A stretch of 35,319 bases of DNA from Hyella patelloides LEGE 07179 (GTDB lineage Bacteria; Cyanobacteriota; Cyanobacteriia; Cyanobacteriales; Xenococcaceae): the NCBI RefSeq assembly GCF_900659865.1, contig NZ_LR213808.1:1-35319 (forward strand). Direction: 5' to 3'. Both the position numbers and the translations under genes were made by a program. Of the stretch, positions 1-7,837 are shown piece after piece. The notes under the pieces were generated by a model that was given only the letters and a program-made list of their open reading frames with translations, had not been told where the DNA came from and made no database searches. The first letter of the stretch is position 1; each line of letters opens with the position of its first letter.

Positions 1-54
1 TGTCGGTATTGGCGCTCGCTTCAAATGTTTGAGAATCTGTAATTCTACATCCAT
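1..54 (-). CDS. N-terminal end of an unknown protein, cut by the window edge
   Basis: An ATG at 54 on the minus strand opens a frame that stays open to the window edge. It gives about 18 residues beginning MDVELQILKHLKRAP. A purine-rich stretch (AGAGAGGG) sits just upstream and could be the ribosome binding site. The frame diverges from the hydroquinone reductase gene at 210, with about 155 bp between them. The visible part looks like an amphipathic helix but is too short to assign. It is listed because start, ribosome site and orientation are coherent; it could be chance. Confidence 0.35.
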   Translation of the reverse strand, partial: MDVELQILKHLKRAPIPT

Positions 55-209
55 TGCCCTCTCTACCTCACAGCTTCTAAATATTTCTTCTATTGTAGTT
101 CAAATTTCGGAAAGTGACAGAAGAGGGATATAAGTTCTTAGCCTTTATTCAAAAGCTTTTTAGGCTAACCTGAAAAATAGAGCAAAAGGAAATTTTAATT
201 GGAGAAATT

Positions 210-1148
210 ATGGCTACAGGAATGATGATCGACGGAGAATGGACAAACGAAGGGTATGTAAAAGATCAAAAAGGGCGTTTTCAGCGCAATCCTACTACTT
301 TTCGCGGACGCATTACCGCAGATGGTTCGAGTAATTTTCCTGCCGTTGCCAACCGCTATCATCTTTATGTATCTTATGCTTGTCCTTGGGCGCATCGTAC
401 CTTAATTATGCGTGAGTTGAAAGGATTAACCGAGGTAATAAGTATTTCAGCAGTCGATCCTTTGATGGCAGAAGATGGTTGGGAATTTTCTGATTTTCGA
501 GGCACAATCCCCGATACTGTCAATGATACTAAATATTTACGAGAAGTATATGCGATCGCTGATTCTCATTATACAGGGCGAGTTACAGTACCGATTTTAT
601 GGGACAAACAAACCTCAACTATTGTTAATAACGAATCTCGCGAAATTATTCGGATGTTTGATACCGAATTTACCAACCTTAGTAAAGCCCAAGTTAATTT
701 ATATCCCGAACAGTTGCAGGAAAAAATCGACAAAGCGATCGATGATATTTACAATCCGATTAATAATGGCGTTTATAAAGCTGGATTTGCTCAGTCTCAA
801 GAAGCTTATGAAGAAGCAGTCAAAGAATTGTTTGCAGCCTTAGATTACTGGGAAGAAATACTGGCAAAACAAGAATATCTCTGTGGAGATAGTTTAACTG
901 AAGCAGATATTTGTATGTTTACAACCCTAATTCGTTTTGATGCGGTTTATTATGGGCATTTTAAGTGCAATCTGCGTCATATCTGGAACTACCCTAATTT
1001 ATGGAGCTATGTAAAGAGAATTTATCACCATCCTGGGGTAAAAGAAACTTGTAACTTAGAACATATTAAACTGCATTACTATCAAAGCCATCCTCATATT
1101 AATCCCAACCGCATTGTTCCTCACGGTCCATTAATTAATTTTGATTAA
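210..1148 (+). CDS. Glutathionyl-hydroquinone reductase-like glutathione S-transferase (xi/omega-like class)
   Basis: The 312-residue product has the length and signature of the YqjG/ECM4 group of glutathione transferases. These remove glutathione from glutathionyl-hydroquinones using a catalytic cysteine. The thioredoxin-like N-terminal domain carries the CPWAHR motif, with the catalytic Cys at about residue 58. The segment VPILWD followed by NNESREIIR is the cis-proline and gamma-glutamyl binding region. The helical C-terminal domain has the family pattern SLTEADICMFTTLIRFD and then a Tyr-rich stretch. GGAG lies five bases before the ATG, which settles the start. A weak hairpin terminator follows at 1204. 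The protein is probably cytosolic and acts in quinone or xenobiotic redox metabolism. Family assignment is firm; the physiological substrate is inferred. Confidence 0.93.
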   Translation: MATGMMIDGEWTNEGYVKDQKGRFQRNPTTFRGRITADGSSNFPAVANRYHLYVSYACPWAHRTLIMRELKGLTEVISISAVDPLMAEDGWEFSDFRGTIPDTVNDTKYLREVYAIADSHYTGRVTVPILWDKQTSTIVNNESREIIRMFDTEFTNLSKAQVNLYPEQLQEKIDKAIDDIYNPINNGVYKAGFAQSQEAYEEAVKELFAALDYWEEILAKQEYLCGDSLTEADICMFTTLIRFDAVYYGHFKCNLRHIWNYPNLWSYVKRIYHHPGVKETCNLEHIKLHYYQSHPHINPNRIVPHGPLINFD

Positions 1149-1203
1149 AAGCTATTTATCGGCGACGAGGTTGCAACCAACGAGATAGTTGAATTCAGAG
1201 CTT

Positions 1204-1226
1204 GCTAATAAATTTAATTAGCTTTT
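1204..1226 (+). terminator. Weak hairpin terminator after the hydroquinone reductase gene
   Basis: GCTAAT and ATTAGC form a six-base stem with a seven-base loop, followed by four T. It lies 55 bases after the stop at 1148. The stem is AT-rich and short, so its strength is doubtful. Confidence 0.35.
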
Positions 1227-1300
1227 GGCTTGCTCCTCTTCTTTCTTCTGTAACAAACCAGCTTTTAATTCATCCCTCATCGTTTTCAGAACGAAGTTAC

Positions 1301-1663
1301 TTATCTAATCCTGATTCTGATGTAACGATCCGAATCGCGATAACGGTTTCGATATCTTCTATCGTTAACAGGTTTTCTAAAACCTCTACGATGTACTCTT
1401 CTTTGGCGATCGCCGTAATAACCTCGATCGTAATAACGATCGTCATAATTATCGTATCTCCTACGAGGCAGAGGAGTGTGGTATTTTGGGGTTACATTTA
1501 GAGAACGAAAAGGTTGAATTTCGATAAAGCTTCTTTGATGATAATTGCCATAGGATTCGGAATCACGAGGATGAGCTATTGCTGATGCGCTTATTCCTAC
1601 AGTTAAACCAATTCCCAACGCTAAAGGCGCGATTATTTTTTTGAGTCTTTGTTTACTATTCAT
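1301..1663 (-). CDS. Small basic secreted protein, Arg/Tyr-rich
   Basis: The 120-residue protein starts with a clear signal peptide: a KQRLKK basic start, a hydrophobic core around residues 10-28, and a likely cleavage after ASAIA. The mature part is low-complexity, rich in Arg, Tyr and Asp, with repeated DRYYDRGYY- and RRRYDN-like blocks, and ends in an alternating IRIRIR tail. No enzymatic motif is visible. Such strongly basic exported proteins occur widely in cyanobacteria but have no known role; binding acidic polysaccharide or nucleic acid is only a guess. The gene stands alone, convergent with the preceding gene. The coherent signal peptide argues for a real gene rather than the overlapping plus-strand frame. 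Confidence 0.7.
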   Translation of the reverse strand: MNSKQRLKKIIAPLALGIGLTVGISASAIAHPRDSESYGNYHQRSFIEIQPFRSLNVTPKYHTPLPRRRYDNYDDRYYDRGYYGDRQRRVHRRGFRKPVNDRRYRNRYRDSDRYIRIRIR

Positions 1664-1780
1664 GATGCAGAATAAGTTTTGTCACTACTTTAGTATTAGA
1701 CGCAATACAAGGATCGAAAGTTTCTTGCGCCGAATATTGGCGATCGCTTTTTAACATTAAAGTAACTACACGCTTGCGCC

Positions 1781-3658
1781 CTAACTACCACCTTTTACCG
1801 AGGTTGTAGAGTGCGGGCTGATTGCCCGTTCAAAATCTTTTGATTGATTTTTGAGCCAGGTAAAGGAAAACGCAGACCCTTTTCCCACTTGAGATTCAAC
1901 ATTAACTGTTCCTCCTTGCTGTTCGATTATTTTTTGAACAATAGAGAGTCCAATTCCAGTGTTCTCGATTTTGTCTCTGGCTTCAAGGGTTTGAAAAATT
2001 TTGAAGATTTTATCGTAATGCTGTGGGGCAATGCCGTAACCGTCATCAGTTACCGTAAATTTATAAAATTCATCTTCTTCTGCTACAGCAATTTCAATCG
2101 TTCCTTCTGGACGATGGCGATGCTTAATAGCGTTGCCAATTAAGTTAGAAAATACCTGAAGCAGAGGTGCTTTTTGGGTAGTAAAGGTAGGCAGATTAGA
2201 AGCAATTTTAATCTCGATTTCTGGTGGTGGGTTAAGTAAGTCGACTACTTCGTTAATAAGCTTATCTACTGCTACTGTTTCAACGGGAGTTTTTTTCCGT
2301 CCTACACGGGAATATTGCAGCAAACCGTGAATTAAACTTTCCATACGCTGTACTCGCCCCCGCAGCAAATTCATGTGGGAGCGCGTGTCTTCAGTTAAAA
2401 CATCTTCTAAATCTTCTTCAATCCACTCCGAAAGGTTATGAATTGCTCTGATGGGTGCTTTTAAATCGTGAGAAACAGCATAGGTAAAGCTATCTAATTC
2501 TTGATTACGCTCTTCTAAGTCAGTATTTTTCTGAGACAGTATGGTAGTGAGAGAAGCAAGTTCATTTTTTTGTTTTTGTAAAGTTGCCTCTATATGACGG
2601 TGTTTGGTCAGATCGCGGACGATAATCAGCTTTTGAGCGTTTAATGAAGTTTTGTTGGTCGATAGTTCGACAGGAAAATAGACACCATTTTTATGCTTTC
2701 CCCAGGCTTCAACGAGACTATTTGCTTGAGGTAGTATAAATGGCTGTTCGCGATCGCTATTTTGTGGTTTGGGTGAGTCTACTATTATTTTTGATAAACT
2801 CTCCCCACTAACTTCGGACAATTGGTAGCCAAACATTTGCTCAATAGCTACGTTGCAATTTTCTATTTGATCCTCGCGCTCGAGCAGAATTACGCCGTCA
2901 ATTACATTAGCTAGAATCGAGCTTAAAATCTCCTTATTTTGACTCAGTTGAAATTTACCCTGTTGCAGTTCTCGTTCCAAGCGATCGAACAAGTATATTG
3001 CTACCAGGGAACCCAAAAGACTCACTCCAATTGCCAACCACAATACCAAAGTAGTTTGCTTTCTTTGACTATCCAGGTATTGGGTGCGTTTTTTGAGTAA
3101 GTTTCGTTCGTCAGTAGTAAGCTCGTCAATGGCAACACGAATATTATCCATTGTTTCTTTGCTATCAATAAGTAAATCCCTAAGTAGGGTAATTTCAGTA
3201 GCAATCTTTTCTATATCGTCAACTATGGCGAGGTTCTGTTCTAAAAGTTTTAATTCTTTCTGGGATAAGGCTCTTAACCTAGCAACCTGCTGCTGTCGCT
3301 GGAGGTTATTTTCTGCCAAGCGATCGAGACGTTCCAAATAAAGGGGAATTTTATTGTTAGCTTGTTGATATGGTTCTAAAAATTCAGAACGACGAGTAAC
3401 ATAGTAACCTCGTACCCCTGTCTCGGCATTAAGCAGAGATACTAACAGTCGATTAGTCTCCAATAAAACTTGCTGTACTCGATCTACATTTCTACGTGCT
3501 TCAAGAGTATTTTGTCTTTGTATCCACAAAGCGATTAGAGAGATTGTCAAACACAGAATTGGTATGGAAACAATTAGTTTTCTTTTCTGGCGAAGGGACA
3601 AACGAGATAGGAAACTGCTAACTCGATTTGGGCGATCGCTATTTCCCTGATATTTCAT
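1781..3658 (-). CDS. Membrane CHASE3-PAS sensor histidine kinase
   Basis: This 625-residue kinase has two membrane segments (about 28-46 and 203-224). They flank an extracytoplasmic CHASE3 domain marked by the ETGVRGYYVT motif near residues 79-88. A PAS domain follows at about 243-350, then a short coiled coil. The transmitter has an H-box YAVSHDLKAPIRAI (phosphoacceptor His about 397), an N-box NLIGNAIKHR (about 505-514), a G1 motif TDDGYGIAP and a G2 motif GIGLSI. All residues needed for autophosphorylation are present. No receiver or output domain is attached, so a separate response regulator must be the partner. The H-box and G-box style is that of cyanobacterial phytochrome-type kinases. 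It is divergent from the KaiC-like operon, with 227 bp between the start codons, so a joint role is possible but unproved. Confidence 0.92.
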   Translation of the reverse strand: MKYQGNSDRPNRVSSFLSRLSLRQKRKLIVSIPILCLTISLIALWIQRQNTLEARRNVDRVQQVLLETNRLLVSLLNAETGVRGYYVTRRSEFLEPYQQANNKIPLYLERLDRLAENNLQRQQQVARLRALSQKELKLLEQNLAIVDDIEKIATEITLLRDLLIDSKETMDNIRVAIDELTTDERNLLKKRTQYLDSQRKQTTLVLWLAIGVSLLGSLVAIYLFDRLERELQQGKFQLSQNKEILSSILANVIDGVILLEREDQIENCNVAIEQMFGYQLSEVSGESLSKIIVDSPKPQNSDREQPFILPQANSLVEAWGKHKNGVYFPVELSTNKTSLNAQKLIIVRDLTKHRHIEATLQKQKNELASLTTILSQKNTDLEERNQELDSFTYAVSHDLKAPIRAIHNLSEWIEEDLEDVLTEDTRSHMNLLRGRVQRMESLIHGLLQYSRVGRKKTPVETVAVDKLINEVVDLLNPPPEIEIKIASNLPTFTTQKAPLLQVFSNLIGNAIKHRHRPEGTIEIAVAEEDEFYKFTVTDDGYGIAPQHYDKIFKIFQTLEARDKIENTGIGLSIVQKIIEQQGGTVNVESQVGKGSAFSFTWLKNQSKDFERAISPHSTTSVKGGS

Positions 3659-3772
3659 TGATATTTATGAAACATACATAAAGATTGCAGGAATTAAGAC
3701 ATTACAATCTAAAACATCTTATATTTCCTTAATACTCTATTTTATCCATAACATTGTGAAATAATAGTTATC

Positions 3773-3788
3773 TATATCTTTCGATATA
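3773..3788. promoter_or_regulatory. Short inverted repeat between divergent kinase and KaiC-like operon
   Basis: TATATC and GATATA are separated by TTTC. The dyad lies about 115 bases upstream of both start codons, where a shared operator could sit. It is short and AT-rich, so chance is possible. Confidence 0.25.
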
Positions 3789-3864
3789 CATCGCAAGACG
3801 TTAATAGTTTTACGCTTGTCCTCGAATAGTAAAACCTCGTGCTGAGATCGCTCGTCAATAATAA

Positions 3865-3894
3865 ATGCTAAATAATCGATGCTAAATGCTAAAT
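3865..3894 (+). repeat. ATGCTAAAT direct repeats spanning the KaiC-like start codon
   Basis: ATGCTAAAT occurs at 3865, 3879 and 3886, offsets of 14 and 7 bases, so the repeats keep a seven-base register. The proposed start ATG (3886) is the first triplet of the last copy. No Shine-Dalgarno sequence is visible here. Confidence 0.7.
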
Positions 3895-5349
3895 GAAATG
3901 ACTTTGAATCGTATTTCTACTGGAATTGAAGGCTTAGACGAGATTTTGTCGGGAGGTTTAATTGCTCAACAAGCTTATTTAATCAAAGGTCAACCAGGTA
4001 GCGGTAAGACAACTTTGGGATTACATTTTCTTAATGCTGGTATATCTCAAGGAGAAACAAGTCTATTTATTAGTTTCAGCGAACCAGAATTTAGGTTACG
4101 TCGTAATGCCAAGCTGCTTGACATAGATATAGATCGGGTGGAATTTCTCGATCTTAGTCCTACAGCAGATTTCTTTACAGAAGACCAAACCTACGATATT
4201 TTCTCTCCCGCCGAAGTCGATCGAGCACCTATGACTCAAAAGATTATTGAAGCTATTGATAAAATTAAGCCTCAGCGTATCTTTTTAGATGCTATTACTC
4301 AATTTCGCTTTTTATCCTCAGATACTTTTCAGTTTCGTAAGCAGATACAGTCTTTTCTGCGCTATATGCTAGATCGCGACATTACTCTCTTATTCACTTC
4401 CGAAGGTAGCGATCGCAACCCTGATGATGACCTACAATTTATGAGTGATGGAGTAATTGAGCTACACACAACCCCAGAAAGACGCAGTATTCGAGTAGCT
4501 AAGTTTCGCGGTTCTGGTTTTGTAAAAGGTTATCACGAACTAGAGTTAAGAGATCGCGGTATGACGGTTTTCCCTAGTTTAATTCCTGAAACTCATCAGC
4601 GCAAATTTACCTCAGAAGCTATTTCTTCGGGTGTTGCCGAAATTGACGAACTACTCCATGGTGGTATCGAACGGGGTACAACCACAATTATTAGTGGGCC
4701 ATCGGGGGTAGGTAAATCTACTTTTGGAATGCAGTTTATGAAGGAAGCTGCGGGTAGAGGAGAACGTTCGGTACTCTATGCCTTTGAAGAAGCAGAAGAA
4801 ACTTTGTTGACACGTTGTCAAGCAGTTAATATTCCCGCTCATGTAATGATCGATCGCGGTACTTTATCCGTAGTTAAAGTCGATCCACTTAAATATACTC
4901 CCAATCAATTCGTACATCTTGTACGTGCTGAAGTAGAACAAAACAACGCCAGAATTTTGATGATTGATAGCACATCTGGTTATAGGCTATCGATGCAGGG
5001 AGAAGATTTAGTGCGTCAGCTACACTCTCTTTGTCAATATCTAAAAAATATGGGTGTAACGGTAATTTTAATTAACGAAGTCCATACCATTGCAGGGGGA
5101 GAATTTAGCGTTACTGATGTGGGACTTTCCTATTTAGCCGATAATTTAATCTTTCTCCGTTATTTAGAATTGGAGGGTGAGTTACGTAAAGCGATCGGCG
5201 TTCTCAAGAAAAGGGTATCGGATTTTGAACGTACTTTGAGAGAGTTTCACATTACTAAATATGGCATTAAAGTAGGAGAACCTTTAACCAAATTAAGAGG
5301 AATTTTGAGTGGTATTCCAGAATGGATTGATAGGGACAAAGATAAGTAA
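3886..5349 (+). CDS. Double-domain KaiC-like ATPase (RecA superfamily)
   Basis: The 487-residue protein has two KaiC-type RecA domains, roughly 8-235 and 243-480. Domain 1 has Walker A GQPGSGKT (35-42) and Walker B Asp135. At the catalytic Glu pair it keeps only one Glu (SFSEP, Glu66, with Ser in the first position). Domain 2 has Walker A GPSGVGKST (271-279), both Glu in FEEAEE (301-302) and Walker B Asp361. By alignment from memory with Synechococcus KaiC, the region SVTDVGLSY places Thr410, Asp411 and Ser415 at positions 426, 427 and 431. Tyr416 replaces the second phosphosite, Thr432. It leads an operon with receiver and kinase genes, unlike the kaiABC clock operon, so it is a KaiC paralogue likely used in signalling. 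No Shine-Dalgarno sequence is seen; ATG 3898 is an alternative start. Confidence 0.93.
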   Translation: MLNEMTLNRISTGIEGLDEILSGGLIAQQAYLIKGQPGSGKTTLGLHFLNAGISQGETSLFISFSEPEFRLRRNAKLLDIDIDRVEFLDLSPTADFFTEDQTYDIFSPAEVDRAPMTQKIIEAIDKIKPQRIFLDAITQFRFLSSDTFQFRKQIQSFLRYMLDRDITLLFTSEGSDRNPDDDLQFMSDGVIELHTTPERRSIRVAKFRGSGFVKGYHELELRDRGMTVFPSLIPETHQRKFTSEAISSGVAEIDELLHGGIERGTTTIISGPSGVGKSTFGMQFMKEAAGRGERSVLYAFEEAEETLLTRCQAVNIPAHVMIDRGTLSVVKVDPLKYTPNQFVHLVRAEVEQNNARILMIDSTSGYRLSMQGEDLVRQLHSLCQYLKNMGVTVILINEVHTIAGGEFSVTDVGLSYLADNLIFLRYLELEGELRKAIGVLKKRVSDFERTLREFHITKYGIKVGEPLTKLRGILSGIPEWIDRDKDK

Positions 5350-5364
5350 TAGGTAATAAGTAAT
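5346..5364 (+). repeat. GTAATAA-type heptamer repeat, 2.7 units
   Basis: GTAATAG, GTAATAA and a partial GTAAT run in seven-base register between the KaiC-like gene and the receiver gene. The KaiC-like stop codon lies inside the first unit. The same unit forms a longer array at 8675. Confidence 0.65.
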
Positions 5365-5369
5365 CTTTG

Positions 5370-5741
5370 ATGTCAGAACCAATTGTATTTTTGGTCTTAA
5401 GTTTTAAGAAGCGTAATCGAGAGCTTTTGAGCCAAGTGTTAGTACAAGCAGATTATCAAGTGATTGCTGTCGGTAATTATGAAGAGTTAGAGCAAGCCTT
5501 ATTCCATTCTGGTACAGTAAATTTGGGATTAATCGATTTAGCAGTATGCGATCGCCGTATTGGGAGTTATTGCGAACAGTTACAAGCAGCAGATATTCCG
5601 TTTTTTGCTTTTACTCCTCAATATAATCCTGTTGTGGAACAAGATAGTTTAGCACATGGTGCCAGGAGCGTTTTAGTTAAACCTCTAGTAATCAAAAATT
5701 TGTTATCCCTAATTAATAGCTTAGTAGGTAAGTTAGCATGA
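5370..5741 (+). CDS. Stand-alone degenerate receiver-domain protein
   Basis: The 123-residue product has the size and alternating strand-helix pattern of a CheY-like receiver. The likely phosphoacceptor is the Asp in GLIDLAV, and the conserved Lys is in VLVKPL. The acidic pair that binds magnesium after strand 1 is missing: the first strand ends VLSFKKRN. Phosphorylation may therefore be weak or absent, and the domain could act as a docking module. ATG 5370 is preferred to the TTG three bases earlier. The gene starts 20 bases after the KaiC-like stop, and its own stop overlaps the next start as ATGA, so translation is probably coupled. A partner role between the ATPase and kinase is inferred from position. 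Confidence 0.85.
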   Translation: MSEPIVFLVLSFKKRNRELLSQVLVQADYQVIAVGNYEELEQALFHSGTVNLGLIDLAVCDRRIGSYCEQLQAADIPFFAFTPQYNPVVEQDSLAHGARSVLVKPLVIKNLLSLINSLVGKLA

Positions 5742-6871
5742 AACGTATTCTTTTACTTATAGAGCATCAGAAGAATTGTAGTATGTTATATCAATGGCTT
5801 GAAGGAGAATATCAAGTCTTGTCACCTCAAAATAATGACGATTTTGCATTAGAAGGCGAACAACTATTAAATCAAAATTTCGATATATGTTTGATTGATT
5901 TCGCTGCAATTCATCAACTACGGCAAAAAATGTTAGCCAGAAGAGAAGCAGAAGTTCCTATGTTATTACCTTTTGTCTTTTTTACTCCACTACAAGATAT
6001 TGGTCTAGCAACGGATCATTTAGAACAGTTAGTGGATGATGTTGTGCATCTTCCTATCAAAAAGAAGGAGTTACAAACTAAGTTGAGAGTACTATTGCGA
6101 TCGCGCTCTTATTCTTTGCAACTTAAAACAGCACAAGAAGAGTTAAACCAAGCTTTAGCTCAAGAAAAAGAACTCAATCAGCTTAAATCTCGCTTTGTCT
6201 CTATCGTATCCCATGAATTTCGTAATCCTCTCAATGGCATTTCAGGAATGACACAGATACTAAAAACTTATGGCGATAAACTTTCTCCACAGAAGAAAGA
6301 AGAAGTTTTAGCAGGATTACAGCGCAACGTCACTAAAATGATCGAACTTTTAGAGGATCTGCTGATGATTAGTCGCAAAGACATGGGTAAACTTCAATTT
6401 AATCCAGCACCCTTAGAGTTGAAAATGTTCTGTCGTGGTTTAATTAGTGAAATTCAAACAGTTTTTAATCATAAACAATCAATTAACTTTGTCTATCAGG
6501 GAGAAAAACAACAATTTGGTTTAGACAGTAAACTACTGCATCACATTCTGACTAACTTACTCGCTAATGCTTGCAAATATTCTCCTAAAGATAGTGCTAT
6601 TGATTTTGAAATATGCTGTCAGGCTTCAGAAATAGTATTGACAATTAGCGATCGCGGTATTGGTATTCCTGCCGAAGATATTCCTAATTTATTCGATTCT
6701 TTTTATCGTGCTAGTAACTCGCAAGGCTATCAAGGTACGGGCTTGGGACTAGCGATTGTTAAACAATATGTCGAGCTACATCAAGGCGCGATCGCGGTAA
6801 AAAGCGAATTAGAAGTCGGTACTACATTTATAGTTACTATTCCGATTCAATCAGTAATTAGTAATCAATAA
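5738..6871 (+). CDS. Receiver-histidine kinase hybrid, last gene of the KaiC-like operon
   Basis: The 377-residue soluble protein begins with a receiver-like domain (about 1-120), with Asp54 in CLIDFA at the phosphoacceptor position and a Lys-rich segment after strand 5. A coiled-coil linker (about 125-150) leads to a complete transmitter. Its H-box is SIVSHEFRNPLNG (His159), the N-box NLLANACKYSP (Asn277), G1 SDRGIGIP and G2 GTGLGLAI. There is no membrane segment, so it works in the cytosol. The receiver is degenerate at the acidic pair, with only Glu9 near strand 1. The start ATG overlaps the preceding stop. The layout suggests the KaiC-like ATPase and the receiver protein feed into or control this kinase, but its target is not encoded nearby. 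Confidence 0.92.
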   Translation: MKRILLLIEHQKNCSMLYQWLEGEYQVLSPQNNDDFALEGEQLLNQNFDICLIDFAAIHQLRQKMLARREAEVPMLLPFVFFTPLQDIGLATDHLEQLVDDVVHLPIKKKELQTKLRVLLRSRSYSLQLKTAQEELNQALAQEKELNQLKSRFVSIVSHEFRNPLNGISGMTQILKTYGDKLSPQKKEEVLAGLQRNVTKMIELLEDLLMISRKDMGKLQFNPAPLELKMFCRGLISEIQTVFNHKQSINFVYQGEKQQFGLDSKLLHHILTNLLANACKYSPKDSAIDFEICCQASEIVLTISDRGIGIPAEDIPNLFDSFYRASNSQGYQGTGLGLAIVKQYVELHQGAIAVKSELEVGTTFIVTIPIQSVISNQ

Positions 6872-6972
6872 CGCTGTGTGCGACTTTTCTTTTAATTTGA
6901 AAATGAAAATCCCATCTGAGATGATCAATATTATTAAGTACCCGTGCAAAATAGATTACGAGCGTGGAGATA

Positions 6973-7077
6973 GGCAAGAGGCAACAGGCAAGAGGCAAGA
7001 GGCAACAGGCAACAGGCAACAGGCAACAGGCAACAGGCAACAGGCAACAGGCAACAGGCAACAGGCAACAGGCAAGA
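6973..7077 (+). repeat. Perfect heptanucleotide tandem array, 15 units of GGCAACA/GGCAAGA
   Basis: Fifteen seven-base units run without a break. Units 1, 3, 4 and 15 read GGCAAGA; the other eleven read GGCAACA, ten of them consecutive. It lies about 100 bases downstream of the kinase stop. Heptameric STRR-type repeats are known between genes in cyanobacteria. The frames open through this array are repeat translations, not genes. Confidence 0.95.
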
Positions 7078-7122
7078 GAGAATTCTGAGTGTGTAAATAA
7101 TTATGACCAAATACTTAGAATC

Positions 7123-7149
7123 AAAAAAGGGCATTTAGAAAAACGCCCT
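7123..7149 (-). terminator. Rho-independent terminator for the minus-strand gene at 7227-7736
   Basis: Read on the minus strand, AGGGCG pairs with TGCCCT (one G-T wobble) around an 11-base loop and is followed by six T. It lies about 80 bases beyond the stop of the 169-residue gene. Confidence 0.7.
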
Positions 7150-7226
7150 CATCTTATTTCATGCCAATTTCTTGGCAATATCTAGTTAAAATTCAACTCG
7201 TTATTAAAAACCCATAGCGTTGTCTT

Positions 7227-7736
7227 TTACTTATGCAACCATTTAGATGCTATTGCACCCAAAGCTGCACCCACTAAAGGATTACTCAAGAATTTAATCA
7301 ACGCTGGTTGATCCGCCATTACCTCTTGGAAAATATCAGGGTGAGAATGATAGGTAAAACTAGCTAGTTTACTAACATCATTTGCATCCATACGACTAGC
7401 GTGATGAGTAGATAAACCTAATTGTGTTTCTAAATCTCTTTTGCTTAATCCTCTATCATCAAGGCGTTTGAAGAATTCTCTGGCGACATCATCCCTTTCG
7501 TTGGGCTTAATTTTAGCGATCGCTTCTTTTAATTCAGGCTCCATTTGTTGTGGCGAAACATTATCGTGATGAAAAGCCCGACTAAACATACCGTGTCTTT
7601 CTTGTCTGCTACTACGTTGAGCAAAATCATCAAAATTATCGTAGTTTTCTTCTACAGGTGAGCCATCGAGAGATTCGACATTCCCCCCTGCTAAATCGTT
7701 CATTATTTGTTTTTTATATCTATCACTACTAGACAT
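7227..7736 (-). CDS. Unknown 169-residue soluble protein near the CsbD gene
   Basis: I do not recognise a named family. The ATG at 7736 (product starting MSSSDRYKKQ) has AGGAG at good spacing, so it is preferred to an upstream in-frame start at 7766. The N-terminal third is polar and acidic and probably disordered. The middle (about residues 70-125) is helical and charged, with the segment LSKRDLETQLGLS. The C-terminal segment NPLVGAALGAIASKWLHK is a short glycine/alanine-rich hydrophobic helix that could touch a membrane or another protein. There is no signal peptide. The gene follows a lipoprotein and a CsbD-like gene on the same strand, hinting at a stress role, and ends in a good terminator. 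Confidence 0.75.
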   Translation of the reverse strand: MSSSDRYKKQIMNDLAGGNVESLDGSPVEENYDNFDDFAQRSSRQERHGMFSRAFHHDNVSPQQMEPELKEAIAKIKPNERDDVAREFFKRLDDRGLSKRDLETQLGLSTHHASRMDANDVSKLASFTYHSHPDIFQEVMADQPALIKFLSNPLVGAALGAIASKWLHK

Positions 7737-7800
7737 AATTTTTTCTCCTGAATATATCGTTACCAATTCAACTGCTTGAGTTTAAAAAGCGTTGTCCATT

Positions 7801-7830
7801 ATTAATAGTCGTTAATAGTCGTTAATAGTC
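7801..7830 (+). repeat. Ten-base tandem repeat, three units
   Basis: Three units of (A/G)TTAATAGTC stand between the lipoprotein stop and the next minus-strand gene. They are followed by the palindrome GTCGATCGAC, which partly overlaps the last unit. Confidence 0.7.
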
Positions 7831-7837
7831 GATCGAC

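Noticed and set aside
475-843. 122-codon frame inside the hydroquinone reductase gene
   Set aside because: The overlapping frame carries the whole glutathione transferase signature; this one has none.
6858-7185. Open frames on both strands across the GGCAACA array
   Set aside because: They are translations of a seven-base repeat, open in all frames because the unit contains no stop, and give low-complexity peptides.
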